NCBI RefSeq assembly: GCF_001625305.1
Contig: NW_017803924.1
Location: forward strand, 29,180 to 93,179
Source of the DNA: Branchiostoma belcheri
Lineage: Eukaryota > Chordata > Leptocardii > Amphioxiformes > Branchiostomatidae
Length of the DNA stretch: 64,000 nucleotides
Direction: 5' to 3'
The position numbers and the translations under genes were made by a program. Positions within the stretch are counted from its first letter, which is position 1; each line of letters starts with the position of its first letter. This document shows, piece after piece, positions 40,359 to 52,993 of the stretch. The notes beneath the pieces were generated by a model, which did no database searches, was not told the origin of the DNA, and saw only the letters and a list, made by a program, of their open reading frames with translations.

Positions 40359-40639
40359 TAAGTCTGGTATGAACAGGGTCTAACTCTCCACCGCCCGGGG
40401 CCAAAATGGGAAGTGTGAGAGGGGGGAGGTAGGATTTTCCCAATGCTGCAAACGGCAGGTTAAGTGTTTACTCACTTAGAAAGAGGTAGATCAAAATGTT
40501 GTCATAGAAGACGACCTGCACGTCTTGTATAGCATCCTGTATAACTTGTACATGTTATAAATAAGGCAGAGTTACTGTATCGTAATTATTAGCCAACGAT
40601 TAAACAGACAAAGGTAATATATACTAGTACATGGAGTGC

Positions 40640-41045
40640 CTACAGTAAGCCGAAGCTGAGAGGAAAGGAGGCAACTTGCTCACCAGTTCTTTGGCTGTCG
40701 GCTCGACGTATTAATAGTACGATTAACATAAGATTCCTACTGACAGAGGGAAGGGGGTAACCCGTTCACAATTCCATCAAGTCAAATTCCATAATTACAA
40801 ACAAGATAACAAATAGGAGGTCCTTAGGACAATATACTAGTCACAAATAGTACCTAATAGACAGTCGCAACTGAAGGGAAAGGAGGCAACCCGCTCACCA
40901 ATCCTTCAGCTGCGGGCTTGGACTTAACAGGGTAACCGAAATTAGTTAATGGATCTAACAGATATCCGAAGCGGAGAGGAAAGGAGGCATCCCGCTCACC
41001 ATTCCGTCCGCTGCGGGCTTCGACGTGACAAGGTGACTAAAACTA
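40640..41045 (-). repeat. Degenerate hairpin repeats downstream of the recombinase
   Basis: Three clear units (40648-40715, 40862-40928, 40966-41030) and one weak unit (about 40740-40790) share GAGGAAAGGAGGCAACCCGC...CACCA. Each can fold because CGAAGC-type words are mirrored by GGGCTTCGA. They lie 3' of the recombinase frame, where DIRS/Ngaro-type elements keep their terminal repeats. Confidence 0.55.
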
Positions 41046-41066
41046 TTTTACAGATAACAAATAGTG

Positions 41067-41950
41067 TTATGGCCGAATGTATTTCTTGTAGGCTCCTGAA
41101 GACCATCTCCCCAAGGCGCGCAGTTGGGGGTCTGATACGCCGGTTTGGGCAGCATAAGTAGCTGCTCCTATACGAAAGGAGTGAGCTGTACAAGTGTAAG
41201 CGCGCGGGTCCAAGTGTGCATGCTGAACGCATGTGCGTAGGATATGTGAGAAATAGTCGCTGGAGACTGGGCGGCCACTGCGGTACAGAAAGAGGCATCC
41301 CGCACACTTTCCTCGCAGTGTGAGATACTGATTAAAATTAGCTACTGGGCAGTAGGAGCTGTCGGGGTGCGCTGCAATAGAGATTGTCGGATGGTGGCCC
41401 GGAGCACTGTGTTTGTAGGTGTGGAAGGTCACGGATAGAGAGGGGACAGGGGCCGTCTGGACTTTCACATGTGAGAGCTGCAAGGTGTGGTTAGAAGAAC
41501 TGGTGACGGTGACTTCGCTTACTCGGGCGAAGGAGTAGAAAGAAAAGAGGAACAGTGTTTTGTACAGTTGGCGATCATAGGTTGAGGCCAAGACTGACGG
41601 CAGGGTATCGATTAAGGATTTTAGGATGTTGGGTGTGATTGGTCGCCTGCCGTCAGGGAGTGTGGATTTGCAGGCGGCATGTAGTAACTTATGGATAACA
41701 AAAGATTGGGAAGGGTCAGGAATGCCGAGTAATTTATGGACAAAACTGATGGCGGATAGCTTAGAGGATATGGAGGACGCCGCAAAGCCCTTATTGTGCA
41801 AGAAACCGACAAACTGAGTTAGGAGGTCTGTGGAAATTGGTGGAGTGGATAAGTCTTTGCCAAAGATTTCCACAGAGAAATTGCGGAAGAGCTGCCAAGC
41901 CTGACGGTAGGGACGCTGCGGTAGGAGCCGAGGGTGGAGGGGGCCAGAGC
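41067..41950 (-). pseudogene. Tyrosine recombinase of a DIRS/Ngaro-type retrotransposon, frameshifted
   Basis: The frame from 41873 down to 41067 encodes about 268 residues: a SAM-like N-terminal region (FVGFLHNKGF, SISSKLSAISFVH), the first catalytic arginine in FYSFARVSEV, the AHSFRIGAAT box (HxxR), GRWSS, and the nucleophilic tyrosine in AYKKYIRP at the very end. Upstream on the same strand, SALAPSTLGSYR (about 41955-41920) is in a different frame from the following RQAWQLFRNFSVEIFGK, so the N-terminus is broken by a shift near 41905-41925. No reverse transcriptase was recognised within the next kilobase. Alternative: a stand-alone Crypton-like recombinase, judged less likely. Confidence 0.8.
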
Positions 41951-42419
41951 CGAGGATAGCAGGTCGGTTACGGTCCTGTTAAGGTGTTCGGCGCCAGGCG
42001 TCTTGGGATATGTGTCGGGTGTGGGTCCATATGCGGAAACTCCCGTCGGAACCGGTCGATCTGTAATCGAGAAAGAGTATCCGCCATTACATTTTGTTTG
42101 CCAGGCACATGTGTGGCCCTACAGATTTTTTAAATCGTGAAATTTGTAAACAGCCGAGAGACGTTGTCACTGTACGAGTTGGGCCGATCGCTTGTGCGTT
42201 CAAGAAAGAGATAGGGGACGCTACCTCTGGTCAGACCATATTGTCTTGACCAGTCAGGCTACGCCTTGCGCAACCGGTCTCAAAAACATCTGGGATGCAT
42301 TTACACGGCTTTACCCAGAAATCCGCTCCGTAGAAAAACAACATTTCTACTGATTTGCTATAAACACTACCGGTTCTTGAGTTATCCTCTTTTGAATACG
42401 ATTAAACTGCTGTAATATA

Positions 42420-42750
42420 GCATCGACTTTCCCCTGCAGTTCCGGAGCAAGCCGCTAGGGGAACCAAATTAACATAATTTTTCCTAGCACAAAACCTACT
42501 TATCATCCAAATTTCGTGACCCTAGCATGTCAAGGTCATGATATGTCAAAACCGGAAGTTCAACTGCAGTACCATTAGAAGAGGCTAGGGGGCCCAAAAT
42601 CTAATCAGTTGGGGGTCGTATCAAGACCTACCCACCTACCAAAAATCAAGTTAATCCATTCAACATCCTGAAGTAATCGAGTTCACACACACACACACAC
42701 ACACACATACACACACACATACACGAACGCCTTTGTTCTTGGCGAAGGTA
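42420..42750 (+). repeat. Dispersed repeat, diverged copy 3
   Basis: CCCCTGCAGTTCCGGAGCAA, ACCGGAAGTTCAACTGCAGT, GACCTACCCACCTACCAAAA and a CA microsatellite follow the same order as 9840-10240. It ends CTTTGTTCTTGGCGAAGGTA instead of the CATGGAGGTA box. Confidence 0.5.
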
Positions 42751-43277
42751 TTGATTATACTGCCGCACATATTATTATTATGCAGAATACGTTGTATTTA
42801 ATCCCTAAGATAATAAATAATCCATACGGTTTCTTTGGCCTTTTGTTGGCTACCAACGGATCAGTTTGGAAGTTACAGTATCAGGATGTCTGACGCAGTG
42901 TGTGGTCAGGAGGTCTGACGCAGTGTGTCTGGAAAAACAGTTGTTGTATAAAAAATACATGTATAACGGTAGTTTAAGTCTGACTTACGGGTTGCTTTAC
43001 ATACTACAGCTATTATCAGCGGATTTGGCATTGTTTTAAACTGGCCCCTAACATCGGTTTTGAACAGCACTTAGTGAAAAAATCATCGCGGATAAACGTT
43101 GTAAAATGTAAATAGGCTGAAGGTAGTTAATATTTATTTCATGATTAGTCTAGAAAAAGAAGTGATTTTCACGCCAGTGCTACTAAGCATTAATGGACAA
43201 TCGTATTTTCATAGGCATTAGAATTGTCTAGTATTAAACTATAGTGAGTGTTAAATGCAGTTATCTTTAACGAGAAT

Positions 43278-46200
43278 ATGGACTACACCAACCTAGCACA
43301 CGAAATGGGACCCACCACTTTTGGTACGTGACGTCCAATTCACTTCACTAGTAACGACGGGATATTCTTAACTGAATAAACGTGATGAAACCATCGGTTC
43401 TTACTATGTTTAAAAATGTAGCAATATTGTTGGGGTAATGTAGAGATGCATTGACATTGTAAACACCTGTGCGTTTCGGAGTTTGTAATTACTTTTCATG
43501 CTTGTTATGCTAATTATGTTAACAAGGACGTAATTTGCATAATCACTGCAAAAATACAACTCTGTATATTTGGGAAATGGAGAACACTTCAACCTCGTGA
43601 CATTTGATACTTATTCTTAGGTTAACATATATTATGAACATATTACAGTAAAATAACTACAGCAGCTGTGTATTTAGAAGCAATGCACTTTTGAAGATAA
43701 ACAAATTCATATATTCAGCATTGTTTAATGTCTAAATTAGTCTTGTACATTTTTCACTGGATCAGATCTTTTTATCAATCTTAAAGACTTGAACTGTAAA
43801 ATGCGGTGCATTTGAATACAGAGTTGTGTTTTATTATTTTTTTGGTTTGTTTCTGGGGTATTAAACATGTTCACCAAATTAAAAAAAACAGTTATGTTCT
43901 TAAATGAAGTAACGTTCCTTTATAAATAATCATGCATGTGTCCTTGGGAAAATGCATTTATTTACACATTCTGTATTTAATGTCATGCAAAAAAAATCCT
44001 GCAACATTTCGCACAGAAACTGAAGGCGACAAATCTGAATCAATGGCGAGAAACAAGGAGCATGGCAAGGGACTAGAGGAAAAACACATCCACACAAAGG
44101 ATGTGCGACTGAGTGGTAAGCAAACAGTAGTCTTAACTAACAATCCTATAAATGTGGCGTTAAACTAAACGTTTCATGAATGTAAGTGATTTACGGTTAA
44201 TGTTGGCTCTGAATTAACTGCTTAACCCTCAACAGTACACCTTCCCGGACTGATTAATCTGTACACCTGGGGTCCGCGCGGACCCCAGAACAGTTTTTTG
44301 CTAATTTTTAGAAATTATCAACATGCTACCAGCTTAATTGTTTTGCAAACTGATGTGGGAACCTCTGTGTCCACATTACATACAAAAATCATACATTTGG
44401 AACTTTTTCTATTTTTTGGTGAAGAAAAGAAGACAAGAAGAAATACCCGATTTTTAAACCCATTTCAGACTGAAGGGGCTTTTGAGGCCCAACTTTGATC
44501 TCAGATAGCGGCTAAACGGCTTGCACTAGAAGTATCAAATTTGGATACCTTTCCTAAAATGTCTCTGGAAAAAACTTAATATCAGTTTAATACTAGTAAG
44601 TTGATGTTTTTTTGTGTTGCCATGGCAACGGGTTTCTAGCAGGCAGTTTTTTTGAAAATAGAAGTAATTTTGGTTTAAACATTAAAATTTTCTGAGTTTT
44701 ATATTAAATTACACTTCTTTTCCAACATTAATAACATCTTACATAATTAAATATAAGTTAAATCATTTAATATGCATAGAATATGCTAATTTGATGACGT
44801 CATTGGTCAAAATCCAATATGGCGGACTATATTATTAGCTCTGACGTCATATGACGTCATAATTACACCAAAGTTATTAAAATTTAATTCTATTACTACA
44901 CCATTCTCTGAAAACTTGGTAGACATACGATGAGTGCATAAAAACATATAAAAACGGAAATAAGGTAATGTATAAGAACGCCAGTGTATTCATTATGATC
45001 GAAAGCCGGCTGGGGTCCGCGCGGACCCCAAAAGAAAATCAGACATATTTTTTTTTATAAATGGTAGAAACGGAGTTTTCTGCACTGTATTGAGAGACAA
45101 CTTTGTAGGTGACAATTACCTAAAATTTCAGAAAAAAATCTTTAGAAACAAAAAAGATATTACAGAATATATAGTGCTGGGGTCCGCGCGGACCTCAGGT
45201 GTACTGTTTAGGGTTAAATTGATGTTTAAAACTGGCATTGCGAAGGGCAGTGTATTTTATGAAATATTTGATTCCCTTTTTTGTTTCTGTGATATAAAAC
45301 GTCTTTACCCAATGTAAAACACTTGCCTTGATTTGATTTGATTTATTAGGCTGATAACACATATGTATGCAGCCAGGACTGCCCAACTAGCCGGAGGCTA
45401 TTATAAAGGGCTAGCCCTCACAACAATAACATAAACAATTCGGAACAGTTAACAGTTAACAGTGTCAGTTACAATTCAGATAGACATACTACTACTACAT
45501 AACAGATGTTGTGGCCAAACGTTAACAAGCTAGAATATCTGGCCTGGTCGTCGTGCGTTTACTACAATTACATTTATATGTCAGGTTGATATACTATTAC
45601 ATAACAGATGTTGTTCACTATATTTACATTGTCAATACAATATTATTCTATTGAACTATTGACTAAGTAGTTGTCGTCAAGTATTTATCAAGTATTGTCC
45701 ATAGTTTCTTTTTAAAGGAGCTTGCCTTCTTGTATTAAACAATGTTCTTTTATAAATAAAATACACTTAACTGCGTATTCTGTATGTAATGTCCTTGGAC
45801 AACATTGTGCTGCATTTCGCATTGAAAATGAAGGCGAAAAATATAAATCATTGGCAAAAAGCAAGGATCACATCGGTAAACTAAACGTAGACCACATATT
45901 TTGCAACGACACAAACAATGGAAGACTTAGTGGTAACCATGCAAACAATAGTCTAAATTATTTTTAATATAACGGACTTAGGGCTATTGCAGTGCTACGT
46001 TAACTGTTTTTTTTTAATTGGCATTGTGAACTGCAGTGCATTTTATGGAACATTTAATTCCTTTTTTTTGTTTCTGGAATGTAAAACGTATTCACCAAAT
46101 GAAAAAAAACAGCTATGTCCTTGGATTACGCAATGTTCTTGTATGAATAAACATGTCCTAGGTGTCCTTCAAAAATAGTCTGCTGTATTCATCACAGAAA

Positions 46201-49200
46201 CTGAAGGCGTCAAATTTGAATCCTCCAAATTTGAGGCGTAATTTGCATAATTACTGCAAAAATATTGGTAAAGGAAGGGCATTTCGATCTCGTGATGCTT
46301 GACAGTTATTCTCAGGTTAACATAATGTCATGAAGATAGTACAGTAAAATCAACAACAGCAGCTGTGTCTTTAGAAGCAATGTACTTTTGTAGATAAGGA
46401 AATGCATAATTATATTTACCGTTATTTACCGTCTACAAATAAGCCTTGTACATTTTGCACAGAAACAGATGTTTTGAATTAATCTTAAAGACTTATACTG
46501 TAAACTGCGGAGCATTTTAATGAACAGTTGTCTTTTTTTGTTTCTGGGGTATGAAGCATGTTCACCAAATGAAAAAAAAAAGTCATGTCCTTAAATGAAG
46601 AAACGTTCCTTTATAAATAATCATGCATGTGTCCTTGGAAAAATACATTTAGTAACACATTCTGTATTTGATGTCGTTGAAAAAAAAAATCCTGCAACAT
46701 TTGCACAGAAACTGAAGGCGACAAATCTGAATCCATGGCGAGAAACAAGGAGCATGGCAAGGGACTAGAGGAAAAACACATCCACACAAAGGATGGGCGA
46801 CTGAGTGGTAAGTCTTAACTAACAATCCTATAATAGGATTCATGAATGTAAGGGATTAAGGGTTACTGTTAGCTCTGAATTAACTGCTTAAATTAATGTT
46901 TTTTTCTTTCTTTCTGTCTTTACCATATGTAAAACACCTGTGTTTTTTGGATGAAACAATGTTCTTTCATAAATAAAATACACTTAACTATTTATTCTGT
47001 ATTTAATGTCCTTGGAAGCAACATTGTGCTGCATTTCGCATGAAAATGAAGGCGAAAAATATGAATCCTTGGCAAAAAAAGGGTCACATCGATAAACTAA
47101 ACGTAGACCACATCTTTTGCAACGACACAAACAATAGAAGACTGAGTGGTAACTAGACAATAGTCTAAATTATTTTAAATGAAATGGATTTAGGGCTATT
47201 GTAGTACTAAGTTAACTGTTAGAATTATTATGTTTTTAACGATGTCGCTCAATGCAAGGCCAATTATTTTGGCCACTTCTAGGTATAGAGCTAGAGGTAC
47301 TTAAGTGAGTATCGTGTAGTTATGTCAGGAGATGGCGGTGGACCTTTGTTTTGAAGCTTTGTGGATTGTCATCGGACGGAAAGCATCTGTTTTGGAAGGG
47401 AGTTCCGTAATTTTGCAGTCCGGGGAAAGAAGCTGTTGTTGTAAAATTATTTGGAGACAGGTATGTTGACGGTGTATTGATGAGAACTGGAAGAGAACCT
47501 AGTGGCACGCTGAAAGGTTCTGAGCGGCGGAACAAGAAGTGCAAGTTCTCCTGAACATCGACCGTGAAAGTATCTGTAGAAGAGGGATAGGGATGCGACA
47601 TTGCGTCTGTGTGAGAGGAAATCCAGCTTTGCGGCCAGAGAACGGCCGATGGCAACACATATTCTCTTTTGAATGCGGTCTTAAATATGTAGGCAATCTT
47701 TTGGGGCACAAGCCCAGAGATGCGAGCAATACTCCATGCAAGGACGGATGGTGGATTTGTACAGATACAAAATACTTGCAGGAGTGATGTAGTTTCTGGT
47801 TATTTTTAAATTGGCATTGTGAACTGCAGTTTATTTTATGGAAGATTTATTTTTTTGTTTGTTTCTGGAATGTAAAAACGTCTTCACCAAATGAAAAAAA
47901 ATGTCCTTGGATTACGCAATGTTCTTTCATGAATAAGTATGTCCTAGGTGTCCTTCAAAAATAGTCTGCTGTATTCCTCACAAAAAAACTAAAGGCGACA
48001 AATTTGAATCCATGCCAGGAAACAAGGACCATGACAAGGGACTAGAGAAAAAACACATTCACACAAACGATGGTAACCAAACAGTATATAGTCTAAACTT
48101 TAAAAAAAAAAGGGTATAAACATAACGGTTTTAGCCTTTGTAGCGCTGAATGATCATTTTGATTGATTTTTAAAACTGGCATTGTGAACTACAGTGTATT
48201 ATATGGATCTTTGGTCAACAAAGCTTTAAAATTTACTCTGCTATAGATATAACTCTGGAAGGCATGGTTCGGTGTTCATGATTTTTGGCCCGCATTTTAC
48301 CGTTTGAGATACCAAGGACACATTTAAATGGGCCTCGTGGGAGTCCCTACGTTACTGTAGTGGACGTTTGTGTTTGTCGATTTTATTGTTAATTTGAAAA
48401 CTCGAGTAAATATAAATGGATGTTGGAGACCAAGGTTATTTTAAGGGCTTTCTTGGGGGTTATTGCAGTTGACATCTTGTGTTTGTTTGTTTGTTTGTTT
48501 GTTTGCTTGTTAGCTGTTTAAGATCTGGATGAGTAATTGTCTGGATTCCTGTATGGAATTATGTGTTGGGGCATAGCTTAGGTCGTGTAAGTTTGGACTC
48601 GCTGGTGGCTCGTGGGGAAGTGCAATGGGCCTATCTGTGTAAAGTGCAGTTGTTGCCTTTATTTTATTTTGCACTGCTTTAGTAATTGGTTGATGACAAG
48701 ACGGTAAATATTTCTATTCAACAAGTAAACATGCTACAAATGTTAGCCAAAAATTAACACCCCTGCAAATGGATTGCTCCAGGGTGTGCATTATTCTACA
48801 ATAAAGCACACTTGTGAGAATAAAGCACACTTGGGGTGATTTTGCAATACTTGTATCATGCTAACTTTGACAATATGGTGTCATAATCAATATGGAATGA
48901 TGGTTTCTGATTGGTCAACGCCACCTGGCTATATGATTTTTTTTAGTTTTAAACTGAAACATTAGACTGTTTAGTTATTTCTTCCTCAAACATACATTGA
49001 CAGGGTAATACAAACGTACACATGTCTATATACCCTGAATTACGTAGGTTTGTTACAAAGCATTGTGCTTACTATATGTGCTGAATATCACATGTGCGTG
49101 AGACTGACAAAAATGCATAATATAACTAGAGAGGCCGACATTTGCTTGGGAGCAAATACAGCATATTTCAGTCCATCTCCCTCCCACGCAAAAGTGGACT

Positions 49201-52200
49201 ATGCCAAACTTACCCCAGTGTAAAACTGGCAAAGATTCTCAAATAAATGAATTATATAGTAGTTATGTAATTGAGAACAAAGATGTAAGAACAAGCATAT
49301 CGAATCTCGAAAGCTTTACTAATCTTATTACAGGTATGGAAATATTAACAATTATGAGATTTGATACATTTTGAAGGCCTTAGGCATATAAAATTGAATG
49401 TGTGGGTCAATACGCACGACTTATGTGCAATGTGACCCCAGGCAACCCGTAATGGAACACGTGTTCCATGGCCAACGGCAGATGGAACAGGCCATTCTTT
49501 AGATAGAACATGGAACGGGTATAGCACTTTTGGCCCCTTTTTTGCTGAAAATAGCCATTAAAGTCCCTCAAATGAGTCATTTGGAAGTGGTGTATGCCAA
49601 ATATGTGACTGCTATTCTCTAAACACATGTTCAAGGTACCCTTATGCCGAATTTCAGATTATTTGGTTGTAAAACCAGGGCTCAGGATCCACAAATCCAT
49701 TTTTTGGCAAAAAATACCCCAAAAAAACCTTCATAAAAATTTTTGAAAGGCATGTATCAAAAAAATTACAAAAAAAAACGCCTGGGGGTATTGGCCTACT
49801 CTACCTCCATGCCAAATTTCAAGTCATTTGGATGAATGATGGCGGAGTTGAATCCCTTTGACTGTTGGCAGGAGAAGGAGAAGGATAAGAAACATGAGAG
49901 AACACAATATATTTCATCTATACCATGGTATGGACTGAAATATAATAACAAACACGAAACAAAGATTTGAGCTCACAGGCTTACGGTAGGGCTAGGAAAT
50001 AGAGTTATTATAGAGTCTAACTGCAGTGTGCAGGAATGACTGTTTCAGTCGTTTAGTTCTGGCCTTGGGAAGAGTGAACGCATTGTTTTTCCTCAGTTGT
50101 CTGCCAGATGATAATGGGAGATGTGGATATATGGCAGGAATACAAATATTTTGACATTAGTGCTTACAGATGATGACGATCGAAGGACCCTTACAAGATG
50201 CGTTGAGACGTTACGTCAGTATGGTCCCTATCTACTTTGTGTTGTCGCTGTGGCTGTGGCAGCAGCAGCCTTGTGTGGCGCAGGAGCTGCCCTAATCACG
50301 TACCTCATCGGTACCTACAATACTACAGGAGACAGTAACTCGGTCAGTGATCTACCTAGGCCTTGTGTTCTATTTTAAGCAGATATTTGTGGTTATGTCT
50401 TAAAGGTAAGTAGACCGACATTTTTCCGCGGACATTATGTTGATAGGATTTTCTTAGAAATCCTCGTGTTGGGATACATGTAATACTTATATAGTTTTCC
50501 GACTAGATTTGCGCTTCATACAGACAAAATATATAAAGTCTTAAGTTATCCTGTTTGAACCCATTTAAACAAGCCCCAATGCAGTCCCAGAACAAGCTCC
50601 TAGGGGTCCAATCCTTCAAGACCAGAAAGACTAATAGTATCGACCATGCAATATTCGCGATTATAGTCCAGATCATGTGATATCAATACCGATGCAGTGC
50701 CTTAACAAGCCACCAGAAGGCATATTTGAGCTCTTAGACATACCTACCAAAACGAACATTAAAAAAAAATCACTTATTATTGTCTACAGCTTTTTCTAGT
50801 AATAGTATCAACTATACAATATTCGCGATTATAGTCCAGATCATGTATCGTGTTTACGGACAGACAGTCAAGCACACACACACAACTAGAAAAACAAACA
50901 TATCCAAAAGCCACCGTAAACACAACTTTCTTGTCAAATTCAATTACGTTTTTTTTTAAATCTAACCAGGCTGTTGACCAGTATAATGCAACAGCATCTA
51001 ATTCGACAACTTTTCCTGAATTGAACGTCGACCTGTCTTCAGCTGCAACTACATGGGTATTCACTGCACTACCAGGAGTGGCATCTAAAGTACCAGGGGT
51101 GACAGCTACATTGCGCGAACTCACAACTACAATTACAAAGACAGATGTGGCAACTATCTTGCGAGGTATGACCCCGGCAGAGGTGACAGTCACACTGCAA
51201 AATGTGACAAAAGCACTGCCAAACGTGAAGTTTACAGTGCCAGAAGCCAAAGCTACACTGCCAAAGATGACAACACTGCCAAAGATGACAACGACACCAC
51301 CAAAGATGACAACGACACCGTCAAAGATGACAACAACACTGCCAGATGTGACGACAACACTGCCAGATGTGACAACAACACTGCCAGATGTGACAACAAC
51401 ACTGCCAAAGATGACAACACTGCCAAAGATGACAACGACACCGCCAAAGATGACAACGACACTGCCAGATGTGACAACAACACTGCCAAAGGTGACAACG
51501 ACACTGCCAAAGATGACAACAACACTGCCAAAGGTGACAACGACACTGCCAGATGTGACAACAACACTGCCAAAGGTGACAACGACACTGCCAAAAATGA
51601 CAACAACACTATTAAAAATCACAACTGCACTACCAACAAAGTCTACTACAAAGGAAGGTAAGCTACTAGTATATGGAAACTCTCCTATTAAAAAAATACT
51701 AATTTTGCTGTAGAAGGTAATTTTGGGTTCTTATCTTACTTCCGGGTATATTTGCGCCAAGCGTTATGCGCCCGATTGACCCAGAGTTAGCGCTTTGGCG
51801 TCCTGTAAGTCGAATTGCAACTCCAAGTTTTAAATGCCACTATCCTACGTGGAAATTCCCAATTTTGTGCATGAATTTTTGCGTAAAAATAACGTTTTTT
51901 TTCTTATGAGGAAACCAAAGTCAGTTGGTCTTGTAGCTGAAATGATATCATTTCGTCCCATATACAGTTATTTTCCTTTCAAATTATTCCTCGGCAGATA
52001 CGTTAGACTTGTGGGTGCACCGCTTCGAATATACACGCCAAATAAACTAAAATGTGCCCCCTTAATTTCAGCAAGCCATGTCTGCTGTCTGTTGATGTTT
52101 TTTTTTACTTCATTCCCCCTTTGGATGATCTCAAACACCATTACTTTTACAAAATTGACATATTCCACTCAAGACGTTTAGTTTTAAGAATTATTATTGA

Positions 52201-52953
52201 CTGGTGCAGTGTTGAAGTGTTGGTATAGTTTTAGGTACTGTAAAGGATCGATAAATAGTTGCCATCCTCATGCCTTTCACTTAAATCCTTATTTTTCAGA
52301 GTGCCATTTTCCATTTACGTACAAAGGGAAAACCTACAATTTCTGTACCAACGCCGACCATAGCGCCCTCTGGTGTTCTTTCACCGCCGTGTACCAGGGT
52401 AGATGGAAAAACTGTGACTTAAGTATGTTTACGATCACGATGAAATGTTACCTTCTAGCCAGAAAAACCTGTGGATGCTTCTTCCCTCATGTACCGTCTT
52501 TCCTTCCGCACTTAATTTACTTATTCTGTCCTACATGTAATCATGTACTCACAATAGAACATATAATGTGTGTTCAGTGTCTTTAAACCGTTTGGATATT
52601 TTTTGTTTAATCTCTGGTAGTGTGTGTACATGTATATTGAGGATAGCGTATTTCTATTTGCAAAGTTCATGCAGAGTTCTTTAGATTGAGCAGGTACGTG
52701 ACATCAATGTTTTGTTTTCTCGATGTAGAACCAGTTATGGCTACCCTTTCAGACCAGCTATATTTCGGCTGTTTCCGAGACACCAACCCCCGTAAGTTTC
52801 CGCATGTCCGCTTGGGTTCGTCGGCGTTAACAAAGACGCTGTGTTTGGCGCACTGTAAGGTTGCAGGTTACCCATATGCAGGTGAGTGCTAACAGATGTG
52901 TGTGTGTGCCTGGGTGTGCACGTTTGTGTGTGTGTGCGTGTATGTGTGTGTGT

Positions 52954-52993
<40 letters not shown>

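Larger units (their letters stand above)
43520..48080 (+). repeat. Tandem segmental duplication containing the 99-bp cytoplasmic exon
   Basis: Unit 1 (about 43520-46225) and unit 2 (about 46235-48080) align in order: GTAATTTGCATAAT, the AGCAGCTGTGT stretch, exon A, exon-like B, exon-like C. The junction lies inside C of unit 1, where TTTGAATCC jumps to a copy of the unit start (46222-46235). Unit 1 later gained a piggyBac-like MITE and a retroposon tail; unit 2 gained a LINE fragment. Confidence 0.85.

Noticed and set aside
50777-51622. Long minus-strand frame rich in Val and Ser repeats
   Set aside because: Antisense shadow of the 21-bp coding minisatellite of the lectin stalk.
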